This document shows, in pieces, positions 1-5,124 of a DNA stretch of 5,124 nt. The stretch spans positions 1-5,124 of the forward strand of contig CADBMQ010000085.1 of assembly GCA_902795765.1 (NCBI GenBank). The letters are read 5' to 3'. Numbering within the stretch: position 1 is the first letter of the stretch; each line of letters starts with the position of its first letter. This DNA comes from Oscillospiraceae bacterium. Lineage in GTDB: Bacteria; Bacillota; Clostridia; Oscillospirales; Acutalibacteraceae. Position numbers and translations under genes: made by a program. The notes under the pieces are model-generated. The model saw nothing but the letters and a program-made list of their open reading frames with translations. It made no database searches and was not told the DNA's origin.

Positions 1-594
1 TACCAAAAAGATTTGAATAAAAATATGACCGTTCTGTTTTCAGGTGCAATGCATTTTCATCGTGGCGATACTTTGTTACTTGCATCAGCGGCAATCGAAC
101 AGTTAAATGCAGAAGGTAAAAATATCAATCTCCGAATTTATGGACCGAAAACCCAGATTGAAGCATACGGCGAAGATTTTGCGAAGTATCCCCATACCGA
201 ACTTTTGCCGTATGTACCGCAAAGCGAGGTTGTCAAAAATCTTGAAACGGCAGATGTTTTAATTCATGTTGAGCCGTTTGAAAAAGGCGATATTCGCTTT
301 GTAAAATACTCGTTCAGTACCAAACTTGCAGAATATCTTGCATCGGGCAGATGCGTTATCGGTTTGGGCCCGAAAGATGTGGCAGGTATCGAGTACATCA
401 AAGATAACGAGTGTGGTCTTGTTGCAGGATCGCAAGACGAAGTAAAAGACGCACTTTTGTATCTCTATAATAACCCCGAAGAGCGAGTAAGATACGCAAA
501 GAAAGCGTATGAAGTCGCAGAAAACTATCATACACATCAAAAGGTGCAGGATAGAATACTTAAAGTATTCAAACATTCGCTTTGGGAAGAGTAA
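1..594 (+). CDS. Glycosyltransferase, GT4-like, C-terminal part (5' end outside window)
   Basis: The frame is open from the first base of the window (YQKDLNKN...) and no start with a good ribosome binding site is seen, so this is the 3' part of a longer gene; 197 residues are visible. They match the C-terminal, nucleotide-sugar binding Rossmann half of GT-B glycosyltransferases of the GT4 type. A first strand VLFSGAMHFHRG lies at visible residues 11-22, a second LRIYGPK at 44-50, and the donor-site region STKLAEYLASGRCVIG at 106-121, with Glu111, Gly116, Glu131 and a late GLVAG at 139-143 at the places where the family has its E...G...E...G pattern. The C-terminus is a helix-rich tail typical of the fold. 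No membrane segment is present, so it probably acts at the cytoplasmic face of the membrane, moving a sugar from an activated donor to a surface glycan. Donor and acceptor cannot be told. The TAA stop abuts the ATG of the acyltransferase gene, which implies co-transcription in a polysaccharide locus. An internal TTG at 13 is an unlikely start. Confidence 0.85.
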   Translation, partial: YQKDLNKNMTVLFSGAMHFHRGDTLLLASAAIEQLNAEGKNINLRIYGPKTQIEAYGEDFAKYPHTELLPYVPQSEVVKNLETADVLIHVEPFEKGDIRFVKYSFSTKLAEYLASGRCVIGLGPKDVAGIEYIKDNECGLVAGSQDEVKDALLYLYNNPEERVRYAKKAYEVAENYHTHQKVQDRILKVFKHSLWEE

Positions 595-1638
595 ATGAAA
601 AGAAGTCAGTATTTAGATGTTTTAAAAGGTATAACAGCACTTTTAGTGGTGCTTGGACATTGTATTCAGTACGGTTCAGGTGCAGAGTTTTTGAGTAGCG
701 AAGCATACTTCACAGATGGTCTGTTCAAACTAATCTACACATTCCATATGGCAGCATTTATGACCGTGAGTGGATATCTTTTCTACTACTCTGTCAAAAA
801 ACATTCGGTTGGCGAACTTTTAAAACGTCGCCTGACATCAACACTAATTCCGATAGTGTTTTTCGCATAAATAACAGTTGTTGTTTCGTTTGCCACAGGA
901 AGTCAAGCATTCTCCGGTGTAGTCAACTTCGCAAAATATGAATTCAAAATCATAACAGGAACACTTTGGTTCTTGTGGGCATTGCTATTCTGTTCGATAG
1001 CAATGCTTATAATAGCAAAAGTTCCGTTTGCGTGGCTCAAAGTTGTGCTTTCAGTTGGACTAATCGGGGCATTTTTCGTAGTACCCGACTTGTTGAATTT
1101 AAACTATTTCAAGTTTATGTTCCCGTCGTTTATGTGTGGATATATGTTTGCGAAAATGAACTGCTCGGAAAAAATCAAAACACTTACAATGCCAATCAAA
1201 GTCATTGGCTCGGTTGCGTTGTATGGCATATTTGCAGTTATGTATATCTTTTTCGACAAATCAAAATATGTATACACAACGGGTGTGACGATACTCGGAA
1301 AAAACGCACCAATGCAGATTTATAATGATGTATATCGTTGGGTTATCGGCATAGTCGGAACGGCTTGCTTTGCAATAACAGTTGCGATTATATATCGCCT
1401 TGTCAAGTGGCAGCCTGCACGAAATCTAATGGCATTTGTCGGCAAACGTTCGCTCGGTATATACATAACAAACTTGCTAATAAATTCATATCTTTTGATA
1501 CCGCTGACAAAATCATTCACACCAAATGTTTGGGTGTTGCTTTTCGAAACAGTTGTTGTGCTTGCAATATGCACATTGCTTACATGGTTGATTGAACATA
1601 TAAAACCACTTAAATTTTTAATGCTTGGAGCAAAGTAA
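595..1638 (+). pseudogene. Acyltransferase-3 family membrane protein, interrupted by in-frame TAA
   Basis: The ATG directly follows the glycosyltransferase stop; a weak GGGAAGAG lies upstream. The frame gives 91 residues, a TAA at 868-870, then 255 more residues in the same frame to a TAA at 1636-1638: 346 residues in all, a usual length for the family (Pfam Acyltransferase 3, integral membrane O-acyltransferases that acetylate or succinylate surface sugars). Family hallmarks before the stop are LDVLKGITALLVVLGH at residues 7-22 with the conserved His22, FHMAAFMTVSGYL at 50-62, and the KRRL...IP segment at 77-86. After the stop come GTLWFLWALL and several hydrophobic helices, ending in a positively charged tail (HIKPLKFLMLGAK). 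Both halves are needed for the multi-helix fold, so the gene as written is probably dead. The region past the stop has no further frame damage, so the lesion is recent or is a sequencing error. A late internal TTG at 973 opens the second half but has no convincing binding site. The glycosyltransferase neighbour fits a role in decorating a surface polysaccharide. Confidence 0.85.
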
Positions 1639-1672
1639 AAAAACTCCCGTGATTATTATCACGGGAGTTTTT
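1639..1672. terminator. Bidirectional Rho-independent terminator
   Basis: A perfect 15-bp inverted repeat: arms 1639-1653 (AAAAACTCCCGTGAT) and 1658-1672 (ATCACGGGAGTTTTT) with the loop TATT at 1654-1657. The inner 10 bp hold a GC-rich core (CTCCCG/CGGGAG). The flanks supply a T run for + strand transcripts (1668-1672) and, read on the - strand, a seven-T run (A-run 1637-1643). It lies 1 nt past the acyltransferase stop and 15 nt past the stop of the DUF624 gene, so it can end both convergent transcripts. Confidence 0.93.
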
Positions 1673-1686
1673 CTTGTCTATTAAGT

Positions 1687-2631
1687 TTACTCGTCTTTGT
1701 CGTCATCAACTAATTTCTCACGTTCGAAAATCGAGCGATGAACCATTCTGCCGTTGTGGTAAACATATTCTGGCAAATCAATGTCATTATTTTCATCGTT
1801 ATCTTCATCTGTTTTCATCGACTTCAAGCTGTTCGATGTTTCCTCGGGGTGACTTTCGTAATACGGATCAAGTATGTGCTTTTGAATAGCAGGGAAAGTA
1901 AAATAAGCCATAATGTAAAGTGTAAATGCCATAAAGAACAATGCAATAATAAGCAATACAAAACCACCGACAATAGCAATATTTGTGAAGATAGCGACAT
2001 AAACCAAAACGCCGCAAAAACCAGTCCACACTGCAAGAGCTAAAATCATCAAAACGTTTCTCGGTAAACAACCGACAACGAAAAGAGCAGAGTTTTTGAT
2101 AATCTGTCCAAGCTTCAAATTCAATGTAACAATCATCATCATAGCGTAAGCGCTGATAATCAAAACTGCAAAAGCAGCAACATAACTAACCGCAAGACCA
2201 ACCTGCGGGAATAGCGAATCGGGTTGAATAGATGCTGTTAGCGAATAGAAATTGTAGGAAATACACAAAAGCACAACCACAAAAAATTGAAGAATACCCA
2301 AAATAAAACTCTGAAAAAAGTTTTCTTTGAAAGCCTGTTTAATATCCGACCATAACATAACAGGCACTTCACGAACGTAGTTGCGATAGATACGCAAAAC
2401 TGCCGTCATACACGGAGTGAGCAATATAAACGGGATGAAAACGAGATAGTTAAATATAGCAATCTTCCCGAAAAAATGCACAAGCAACCACGACAATCCG
2501 AAACTCATCGAAAGTAGTGCCACAATAATCAGCGAGAGTATCGAGCCGAGCATAGTGATGTTGAAAAAGTTGTCTTTTAAAATATCGAAAAATTTTAAGA
2601 AGGCATTCTTTTCCATAGTTCTTTTAGCCAT
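1687..2631 (-). CDS. DUF624 (YesL-like) integral membrane protein with acidic C-terminal tail
   Basis: A 314-residue membrane protein. The N-terminal part fits the DUF624/YesL family of Firmicutes: a short amphipathic start (FLKFFDILKDNFFNITMLG, residues 11-29), a hydrophobic helix at about 30-53, a second ending in LTPCMTAVLRIYRNYVRE (71-88), and the characteristic loop WSDIKQAFKENFFQSFILGIL (94-114). Further helices lie at about 112-130, 146-170, 191-213 and 216-247, giving about six. After residue 250 a soluble tail of about 65 residues follows, rich in Asp/Glu (KTDEDNDENNDIDLPE at 273-288, DDDKDE at the end), with a short basic patch NGRMVHRS between. The function of DUF624 is not established; some members lie beside carbohydrate transport genes, which is not the case here. 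The ATG at 2631 has AAAGGAC at 2641-2647, 9 nt upstream, and this binding site overlaps the stop of the recombinase gene (15-nt gap), so the two are probably translationally linked. A second Met at residue 6 is a weaker start. Confidence 0.8.
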   Translation of the reverse strand: MAKRTMEKNAFLKFFDILKDNFFNITMLGSILSLIIVALLSMSFGLSWLLVHFFGKIAIFNYLVFIPFILLTPCMTAVLRIYRNYVREVPVMLWSDIKQAFKENFFQSFILGILQFFVVVLLCISYNFYSLTASIQPDSLFPQVGLAVSYVAAFAVLIISAYAMMMIVTLNLKLGQIIKNSALFVVGCLPRNVLMILALAVWTGFCGVLVYVAIFTNIAIVGGFVLLIIALFFMAFTLYIMAYFTFPAIQKHILDPYYESHPEETSNSLKSMKTDEDNDENNDIDLPEYVYHNGRMVHRSIFEREKLVDDDKDE

Positions 2632-2646
2632 AAAAATTCAGTCCTT

Positions 2647-3519
2647 TTACTTATTATCCTCAGCAAGTCGTCCAAGAAAACGAGCTTGCTCAAATTTCAA
2701 ATCAGCGATAGTATTGTAAAGCGAGTTAGCAGCGCCTTGCGTCATCGTGTGAACGGTACGTAAATCACGAACACTCGCACCACTTTCAACCATGTGAGCA
2801 GCAAGCGACAAACGAAGCGTACGAGCAGTAACCTCTCCCTCAATTTCGGCAGAGCGAACGTGCTTTCCAACAATATTATTAAACCCTTGCCTTGTCAATC
2901 TGCCACCACGCATATTAACAAGCAAAGCCTTTTCGATTTTACCTTTTAGTATCTCCATACGAGCGTTGAGATAGTCACTCATAAGCGTGTTAAGCGGAGC
3001 AACAATCGGAATAATTCGCTCAAAACCATTTTGCTTGAAATTGATAACATTCAACATCAAATTGTAGTTATCAACGTTCAAGTTCAGTAAATCGTTTATT
3101 TTAAGTCCCGTTTGATATGCAAGCTCGAGTGCAACTCTGTCACGCAATCCGTCACGAGTTGTCGTATCAGGCTGCGAAAGCAACGCTTGTGTCTCTGCAA
3201 CAGTCAAAAACTGTGGCTTCTCACGAACAACTTTCGGTGCAGAAATATCGGAAAACGGATTTTTTTCGGCATATCCGATTTCAACCATATAATCTGCAAA
3301 AGCACGAAGAGAGCAAAGATAACGAACTTTACTTGAATTCGGTGTCCCATTTGAGTTGAGATAGTTCATAAACTCAACCGCCGCCTTATCAAAGGTCAGC
3401 GAATTTCCGTTTGCGAACTCGGAAAATTTCCTAACGTCACGAATATAGCACTCGACAGAGGACGCAGACAAATTCTTTTGCGACTTCAAATAGTCCTCAA
3501 ATAAAGAAATATATTCCAA
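2647..3519 (-). CDS. XerD-like tyrosine recombinase with substituted catalytic residues
   Basis: With the TTG start at 3519 the product has 290 residues, close to normal XerC/XerD length. Residues 1-95 form the SAM-like core-binding domain (MEYISLFEDYLKSQKNLSAS, then SLRAFADYMVEIGYAEKNPF leading into PK..REKP). The catalytic domain follows from about 103 (PQFLTVAETQALL; RDGLRDRVALELAYQTGLK). Aligned by spacing with E. coli XerD, the first catalytic Arg is Lys140 (TGLK for TGLR). The beta-hairpin Lys appears kept (Lys162, one residue longer turn). The HxxR box reads RTLR (Arg233 for His, Arg236 kept). The LGH His is Met259, and the nucleophile Tyr268 is kept. Known family members cut and rejoin DNA at dif-like sites; this one may be inactive or altered. 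The TTG was chosen because GAGGTGA (3528-3534) stands 8 nt before it. A GTG at 3531, giving four more residues, would lie inside that binding site and has none of its own. The gene is 8 nt downstream of the SpoIIM-like gene and is not next to any mobile element. Confidence 0.85.
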   Translation of the reverse strand: MEYISLFEDYLKSQKNLSASSVECYIRDVRKFSEFANGNSLTFDKAAVEFMNYLNSNGTPNSSKVRYLCSLRAFADYMVEIGYAEKNPFSDISAPKVVREKPQFLTVAETQALLSQPDTTTRDGLRDRVALELAYQTGLKINDLLNLNVDNYNLMLNVINFKQNGFERIIPIVAPLNTLMSDYLNARMEILKGKIEKALLVNMRGGRLTRQGFNNIVGKHVRSAEIEGEVTARTLRLSLAAHMVESGASVRDLRTVHTMTQGAANSLYNTIADLKFEQARFLGRLAEDNK

Positions 3520-3527
3520 ACGAAAAA

Positions 3528-3534
3528 TCACCTC
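3528..3534 (-). promoter_or_regulatory. Ribosome binding site of the XerD-like gene, deciding a TTG start
   Basis: On the - strand the bases read GAGGTGA, seven in a row matching the complement of the 16S rRNA tail, 8 nt before TTG 3519-3517. The site contains the in-frame GTG (3531-3529) and the stop TGA (3530-3528) of the upstream gene, so ribosomes ending the SpoIIM-like protein terminate on the site that starts the recombinase. Confidence 0.7.
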
Positions 3535-4139
3535 AAATCAAACAAACTGATTAAAATGCAGTTGTCAGCCGACTCTAACAAAACGCAGACGGCGAGTGCA
3601 ATAAAAAGCACAACAAACCGCATTATATACAACTTGAATTCAGTTGGAGTATCCATTCGATTGCCGTTTGTCGCACATTTAAGCAGTCCAATCGAAAACT
3701 CGCAGGATTTTGCATTGAGCAGTGAGAAAATCAACAACTCCGCAATCAAAAACGGCATAAAGACCAATGCAAAGCAACCAAATCCCGACAATCCGTGTAA
3801 ATATAAACCACCCGAAATAAGTCCAACTCGCAACCCAATATAGCCTATCCATAAAGTGGAAGTAATAAAACCAAAAACGAAAAATCCCGAAAGAAAAATC
3901 ACAATACAGTCAATAAGCCGACCTATTGAAATGTTCAAAAATATGTAAAAAAACGGCTGACTGCATCGCAAATCAATCTGCTTGTTGTAAAATTCTGTAT
4001 ATCCGAGAGCGACAGCCCTCGTCCCAATAATCATAGCAATGAAAAACACAAAGATCGACAAAAGAGCCGACCTGTTTTTGCTAATAAAGCTCTCACGTTT
4101 TGGGTAAACGTAATTTACAAAATCCAAATCAACCGCCAC
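3528..4139 (-). CDS. Five-helix membrane protein, probable SpoIIM-like family
   Basis: A 203-residue membrane protein with a short charged N-terminus (YPKRESFISKNRS, 12-24) and five hydrophobic segments at about 25-46, 74-95, 96-113, 118-141 and 170-200. The size, the five-helix plan and the Gly/Phe-rich middle (FLSGFFVFGF at 82-91, then GLRVGLISGG at 102-111, a short loop and FMPFLIAELLIFSLL at 127-141) resemble stage II sporulation protein M. In sporulating Firmicutes SpoIIM works with SpoIID and SpoIIP in peptidoglycan remodelling during engulfment. This is a resemblance read by eye; no invariant active-site motif is available to confirm it, and a general uncharacterised membrane protein is the alternative. 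From memory, spoIIM and xerD also lie near each other in Bacillus, which would fit. The gene starts 42 nt after proC. The GTG at 4139 has AGGA at 4151-4154, 11 nt away; a TTG at 4127 with AAGGTGG (4136-4142) 8 nt before it is an equally good start and would remove four residues. Confidence 0.6.
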   Translation of the reverse strand: MAVDLDFVNYVYPKRESFISKNRSALLSIFVFFIAMIIGTRAVALGYTEFYNKQIDLRCSQPFFYIFLNISIGRLIDCIVIFLSGFFVFGFITSTLWIGYIGLRVGLISGGLYLHGLSGFGCFALVFMPFLIAELLIFSLLNAKSCEFSIGLLKCATNGNRMDTPTEFKLYIMRFVVLFIALAVCVLLESADNCILISLFDLR

Positions 4140-4145
4140 CTTAAA

Positions 4146-4163
4146 ATTATTCCTATGAATAAT
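4146..4163 (-). repeat. Small hairpin over the leader of the SpoIIM-like gene
   Basis: A perfect 7-bp inverted repeat (ATTATTC / GAATAAT) with a 4-nt loop in the 42-nt gap between proC and the next gene. On the - strand transcript the AGGA motif at 4151-4154 falls in the loop and stem of this hairpin, so it would be partly masked, whereas AAGGTGG at 4136-4142 stays outside. The stem is mostly A-T and has no T-run after it, so it is not a terminator. It may be chance in AT-rich DNA. Confidence 0.35.
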
Positions 4164-4181
4164 ATGAGCGGTATGGACAGG

Positions 4182-4982
4182 TTATTCCGAGCGACCGAGT
4201 TCAACCGCACGATCATGACAAGCACGAACGGCACGAGCAACAGTCTGCTCAAAATCATCACGGTCAAAGCTTTCGAGAGCGGCGAGTGTGGTGCCCTTCG
4301 GAGAAGTAACCATTTTAATAAGCTCGTCCGCAGTCATACCACTGTCACGAAGCATATAAGCCGAGCCGATAAGCGTTTGAAAAGCGAGAGCAGATGCTTT
4401 GTCGGCATCAAGTCCCAATTTATCAGCCTCTTCAATCATCGCCTTTGCAAACTTGAAAACATAAGCAGGACCACTGCCCGAAACGGCAGTAACGGCATTT
4501 ATTTGTTCTTCCTCGCATTCAATCGCAACACCTGCGGTCTTGAAAATGCTTAAAACATATTCAAATTCACTGCGCTCAACAGGTGATTTGCAGCTAACAC
4601 CACTCGCACCCTGCGACAACAAAAGGGGAGTGTTCGGCATAACACGAACAACCTTGATATCGCCACCAAGAGCAGCTTTTATCGACTCAATCGAAACACC
4701 TGCCGCAACGCTGACAATACATTGATTGCCGTTGATTTTCCCTTTTAGTTCATCGAGAACTGAAAAAATAATCTGCGGTTTGACTGTGAGAAAAATATAG
4801 TCACTATCGTTAGCAACTTCAAAAGCATTCCCACAAATAACAGCATCTTTGTATTTTTCAAGCTTTGCCGTATCTGGATCGAAAAGATGAAGATTGTTTT
4901 CACTTTCAAATCCCGACTTCAAAATACCTGATATAATTGCGGTGGCAATGTTACCACCCGCACCGATAAAACCAATTTTCAT
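4182..4982 (-). CDS. proC: Pyrroline-5-carboxylate reductase (last step of proline synthesis)
   Basis: A 266-residue cytosolic enzyme that reduces 1-pyrroline-5-carboxylate to L-proline with NAD(P)H. The N-terminal Rossmann fold begins KIGFIGAGGNIATAI (residues 2-16). Family blocks follow in order: VKPQ (67-70), SVAAG (91-95), RVMPNTP (113-119), the substrate-site block TAVSGSGPAYVF (165-176) and the C-terminal signature region MVTSPKGTTLAALE (224-237). The length is normal for ProC. Compared with the usual GxGNM the nucleotide loop has one extra Gly (GAGGN). The ATG at 4982 was chosen because the glycine loop begins within 10 residues of it and GGAG (4993-4996) lies 10 nt upstream. The frame stays open to a TTG at 5045, but that 21-residue extension is hydrophobic, overlaps the promoter and has no homologue-like content. 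First gene of the operon that continues with the SpoIIM-like, XerD-like and DUF624 genes; nothing ties proline synthesis functionally to them. Confidence 0.96.
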   Translation of the reverse strand: MKIGFIGAGGNIATAIISGILKSGFESENNLHLFDPDTAKLEKYKDAVICGNAFEVANDSDYIFLTVKPQIIFSVLDELKGKINGNQCIVSVAAGVSIESIKAALGGDIKVVRVMPNTPLLLSQGASGVSCKSPVERSEFEYVLSIFKTAGVAIECEEEQINAVTAVSGSGPAYVFKFAKAMIEEADKLGLDADKASALAFQTLIGSAYMLRDSGMTADELIKMVTSPKGTTLAALESFDRDDFEQTVARAVRACHDRAVELGRSE

Positions 4983-5016
4983 AAATAATACACTCCAAAA
5001 AAGTAAAACTAAAATA

Positions 5017-5045
5017 ATTATAACAAAAAACTTTCCATAAATCAA
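5017..5045 (-). promoter_or_regulatory. Sigma-A type promoter of the proC operon
   Basis: Read on the - strand: TTGATT (5045-5040) as -35, a 17-bp spacer, and a perfect TATAAT (5022-5017) as -10. Transcription would start near 5010, leaving a leader of about 28 nt that carries the proC binding site GGAG. The spacer length is ideal and four of six -35 bases match consensus. The leader is too short for a riboswitch or T-box, so any control would act at initiation. Confidence 0.75.
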
Positions 5046-5052
5046 CCTACAA

Positions 5053-5079
5053 ATATAACATAAGCGTTGCTTGTTATAT
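5053..5079. repeat. Dyad directly upstream of the proC -35 box
   Basis: An inverted repeat of ATATAAC-AT-AAGC against GCTT-GTTATAT: 11 paired bases with a 2-nt bulge in the left arm and a 3-nt centre (GTT, 5066-5068). It ends 8 bp behind the -35 hexamer, where an activator or repressor could bind. A terminator for a gene to the right of the window is the alternative, but on the - strand only a weak TTTG follows the stem. Confidence 0.4.
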
Positions 5080-5108
5080 ATAAATATTTTTTTAATATAT
5101 TTATAAAC
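5073..5108. repeat. AT-only inverted repeat upstream of the proC promoter
   Basis: TATAAATAT (5079-5087) faces its exact complement ATATTTATA (5097-5105) across a 9-nt centre of T and A. Three more bases (GTT 5073-5075 with AAC 5106-5108) can pair if 3 nt are looped out. The left arm shares bases with the dyad next to it, so the two could not form at once. The stretch 5046-5124 is nearly all A/T and holds no gene in view. It may work as an UP-element or be chance. Confidence 0.3.
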
Positions 5109-5124
5109 AATTCTATATTTTTAA

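Noticed and set aside
868..870. Programmed readthrough or codon reassignment at the acyltransferase TAA
   Set aside because: TAA is used as the ordinary stop of several genes here (592-594, 1636-1638, and proC, the XerD-like and DUF624 genes). No recoding element is visible, and TAA is not a selenocysteine or pyrrolysine codon.
966..1595. Overlapping + strand frames inside the acyltransferase gene (for example 966-1325 and 1338-1595)
   Set aside because: They are out of frame with the family-like reading, rich in Cys/His/Asn as shadow frames often are, and have no binding sites.
2647..3519. The recombinase as integrase of a genomic island
   Set aside because: It lies inside a proC-led operon. 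No tRNA gene, direct repeat att pair, phage or conjugation gene is seen nearby, and its length and domain plan are those of chromosomal Xer proteins.
4155..4725. Open + strand frames opposite proC
   Set aside because: These are antisense shadows of a clearly recognised enzyme; they show no family motifs or start signals.
4983..5045. A 21-residue hydrophobic N-terminal extension of ProC from a TTG at 5045, looking like a signal anchor
   Set aside because: ProC is a soluble enzyme whose Rossmann motif starts at the second Met. The extension overlaps the -35, spacer and -10 of a good promoter, and the GGAG site serves the ATG at 4982.
5046..5124. Rho-independent terminator of a gene beyond the right edge
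   Set aside because: The inverted repeats are almost GC-free or bulged, and neither has a proper T run after it in the - strand direction, so a terminator cannot be supported.

Overview
The window reads as a chromosomal segment of a low-GC Firmicute, most likely a clostridial (Oscillospiraceae/Lachnospiraceae-type) gut or anaerobe lineage. This rests on the AT-rich base composition, the Shine-Dalgarno sequences, GTG/TTG starts, TAA/TGA stops, a DUF624 (YesL-like) membrane protein, a XerD-like recombinase and a probable SpoIIM-like protein. No species can be named from the sequence alone. There is no rRNA, tRNA, CRISPR array, insertion sequence or prophage in view.

Left part (1-1638, + strand): the end of a surface-polysaccharide type locus. 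The 3' two thirds or so of a GT4-like glycosyltransferase runs in from outside the window and stops immediately before the ATG of an acyltransferase-3 family membrane protein. The acyltransferase gene carries an in-frame TAA at 868-870 (codon 92 of 347). The frame is otherwise open and family-like on both sides, so it is a recent nonsense allele, or else a sequencing/assembly error.

Middle (1639-1686): a strong 15-bp hairpin with A-tract and T-tract flanks sits between the two convergent gene sets and can terminate transcription from both sides.

Right part (1687-5124, - strand, read right to left): a compact operon of four genes. Order is proC (pyrroline-5-carboxylate reductase, last step of proline synthesis), a five-helix membrane protein resembling SpoIIM, a XerD-like tyrosine recombinase, and a DUF624 membrane protein with an acidic C-terminal tail. 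A good sigma-A type promoter (TTGATT, 17 bp, TATAAT) lies just upstream of proC. A dyad lies directly behind its -35 box, and an AT-only inverted repeat lies further out. Gene gaps are 42 nt or less, and the recombinase start is tightly linked to the preceding stop.

The most interesting point is the recombinase. It is full length and undamaged, yet three of the six canonical catalytic positions of the tyrosine recombinase family appear substituted (first Arg to Lys, HxxR His to Arg, LGH His to Met), while the second Arg and the nucleophilic Tyr are kept. This suggests a repurposed or strongly altered Xer paralogue in a housekeeping operon rather than a normal dif resolvase. No wholly new multi-gene system is demonstrated by this window.
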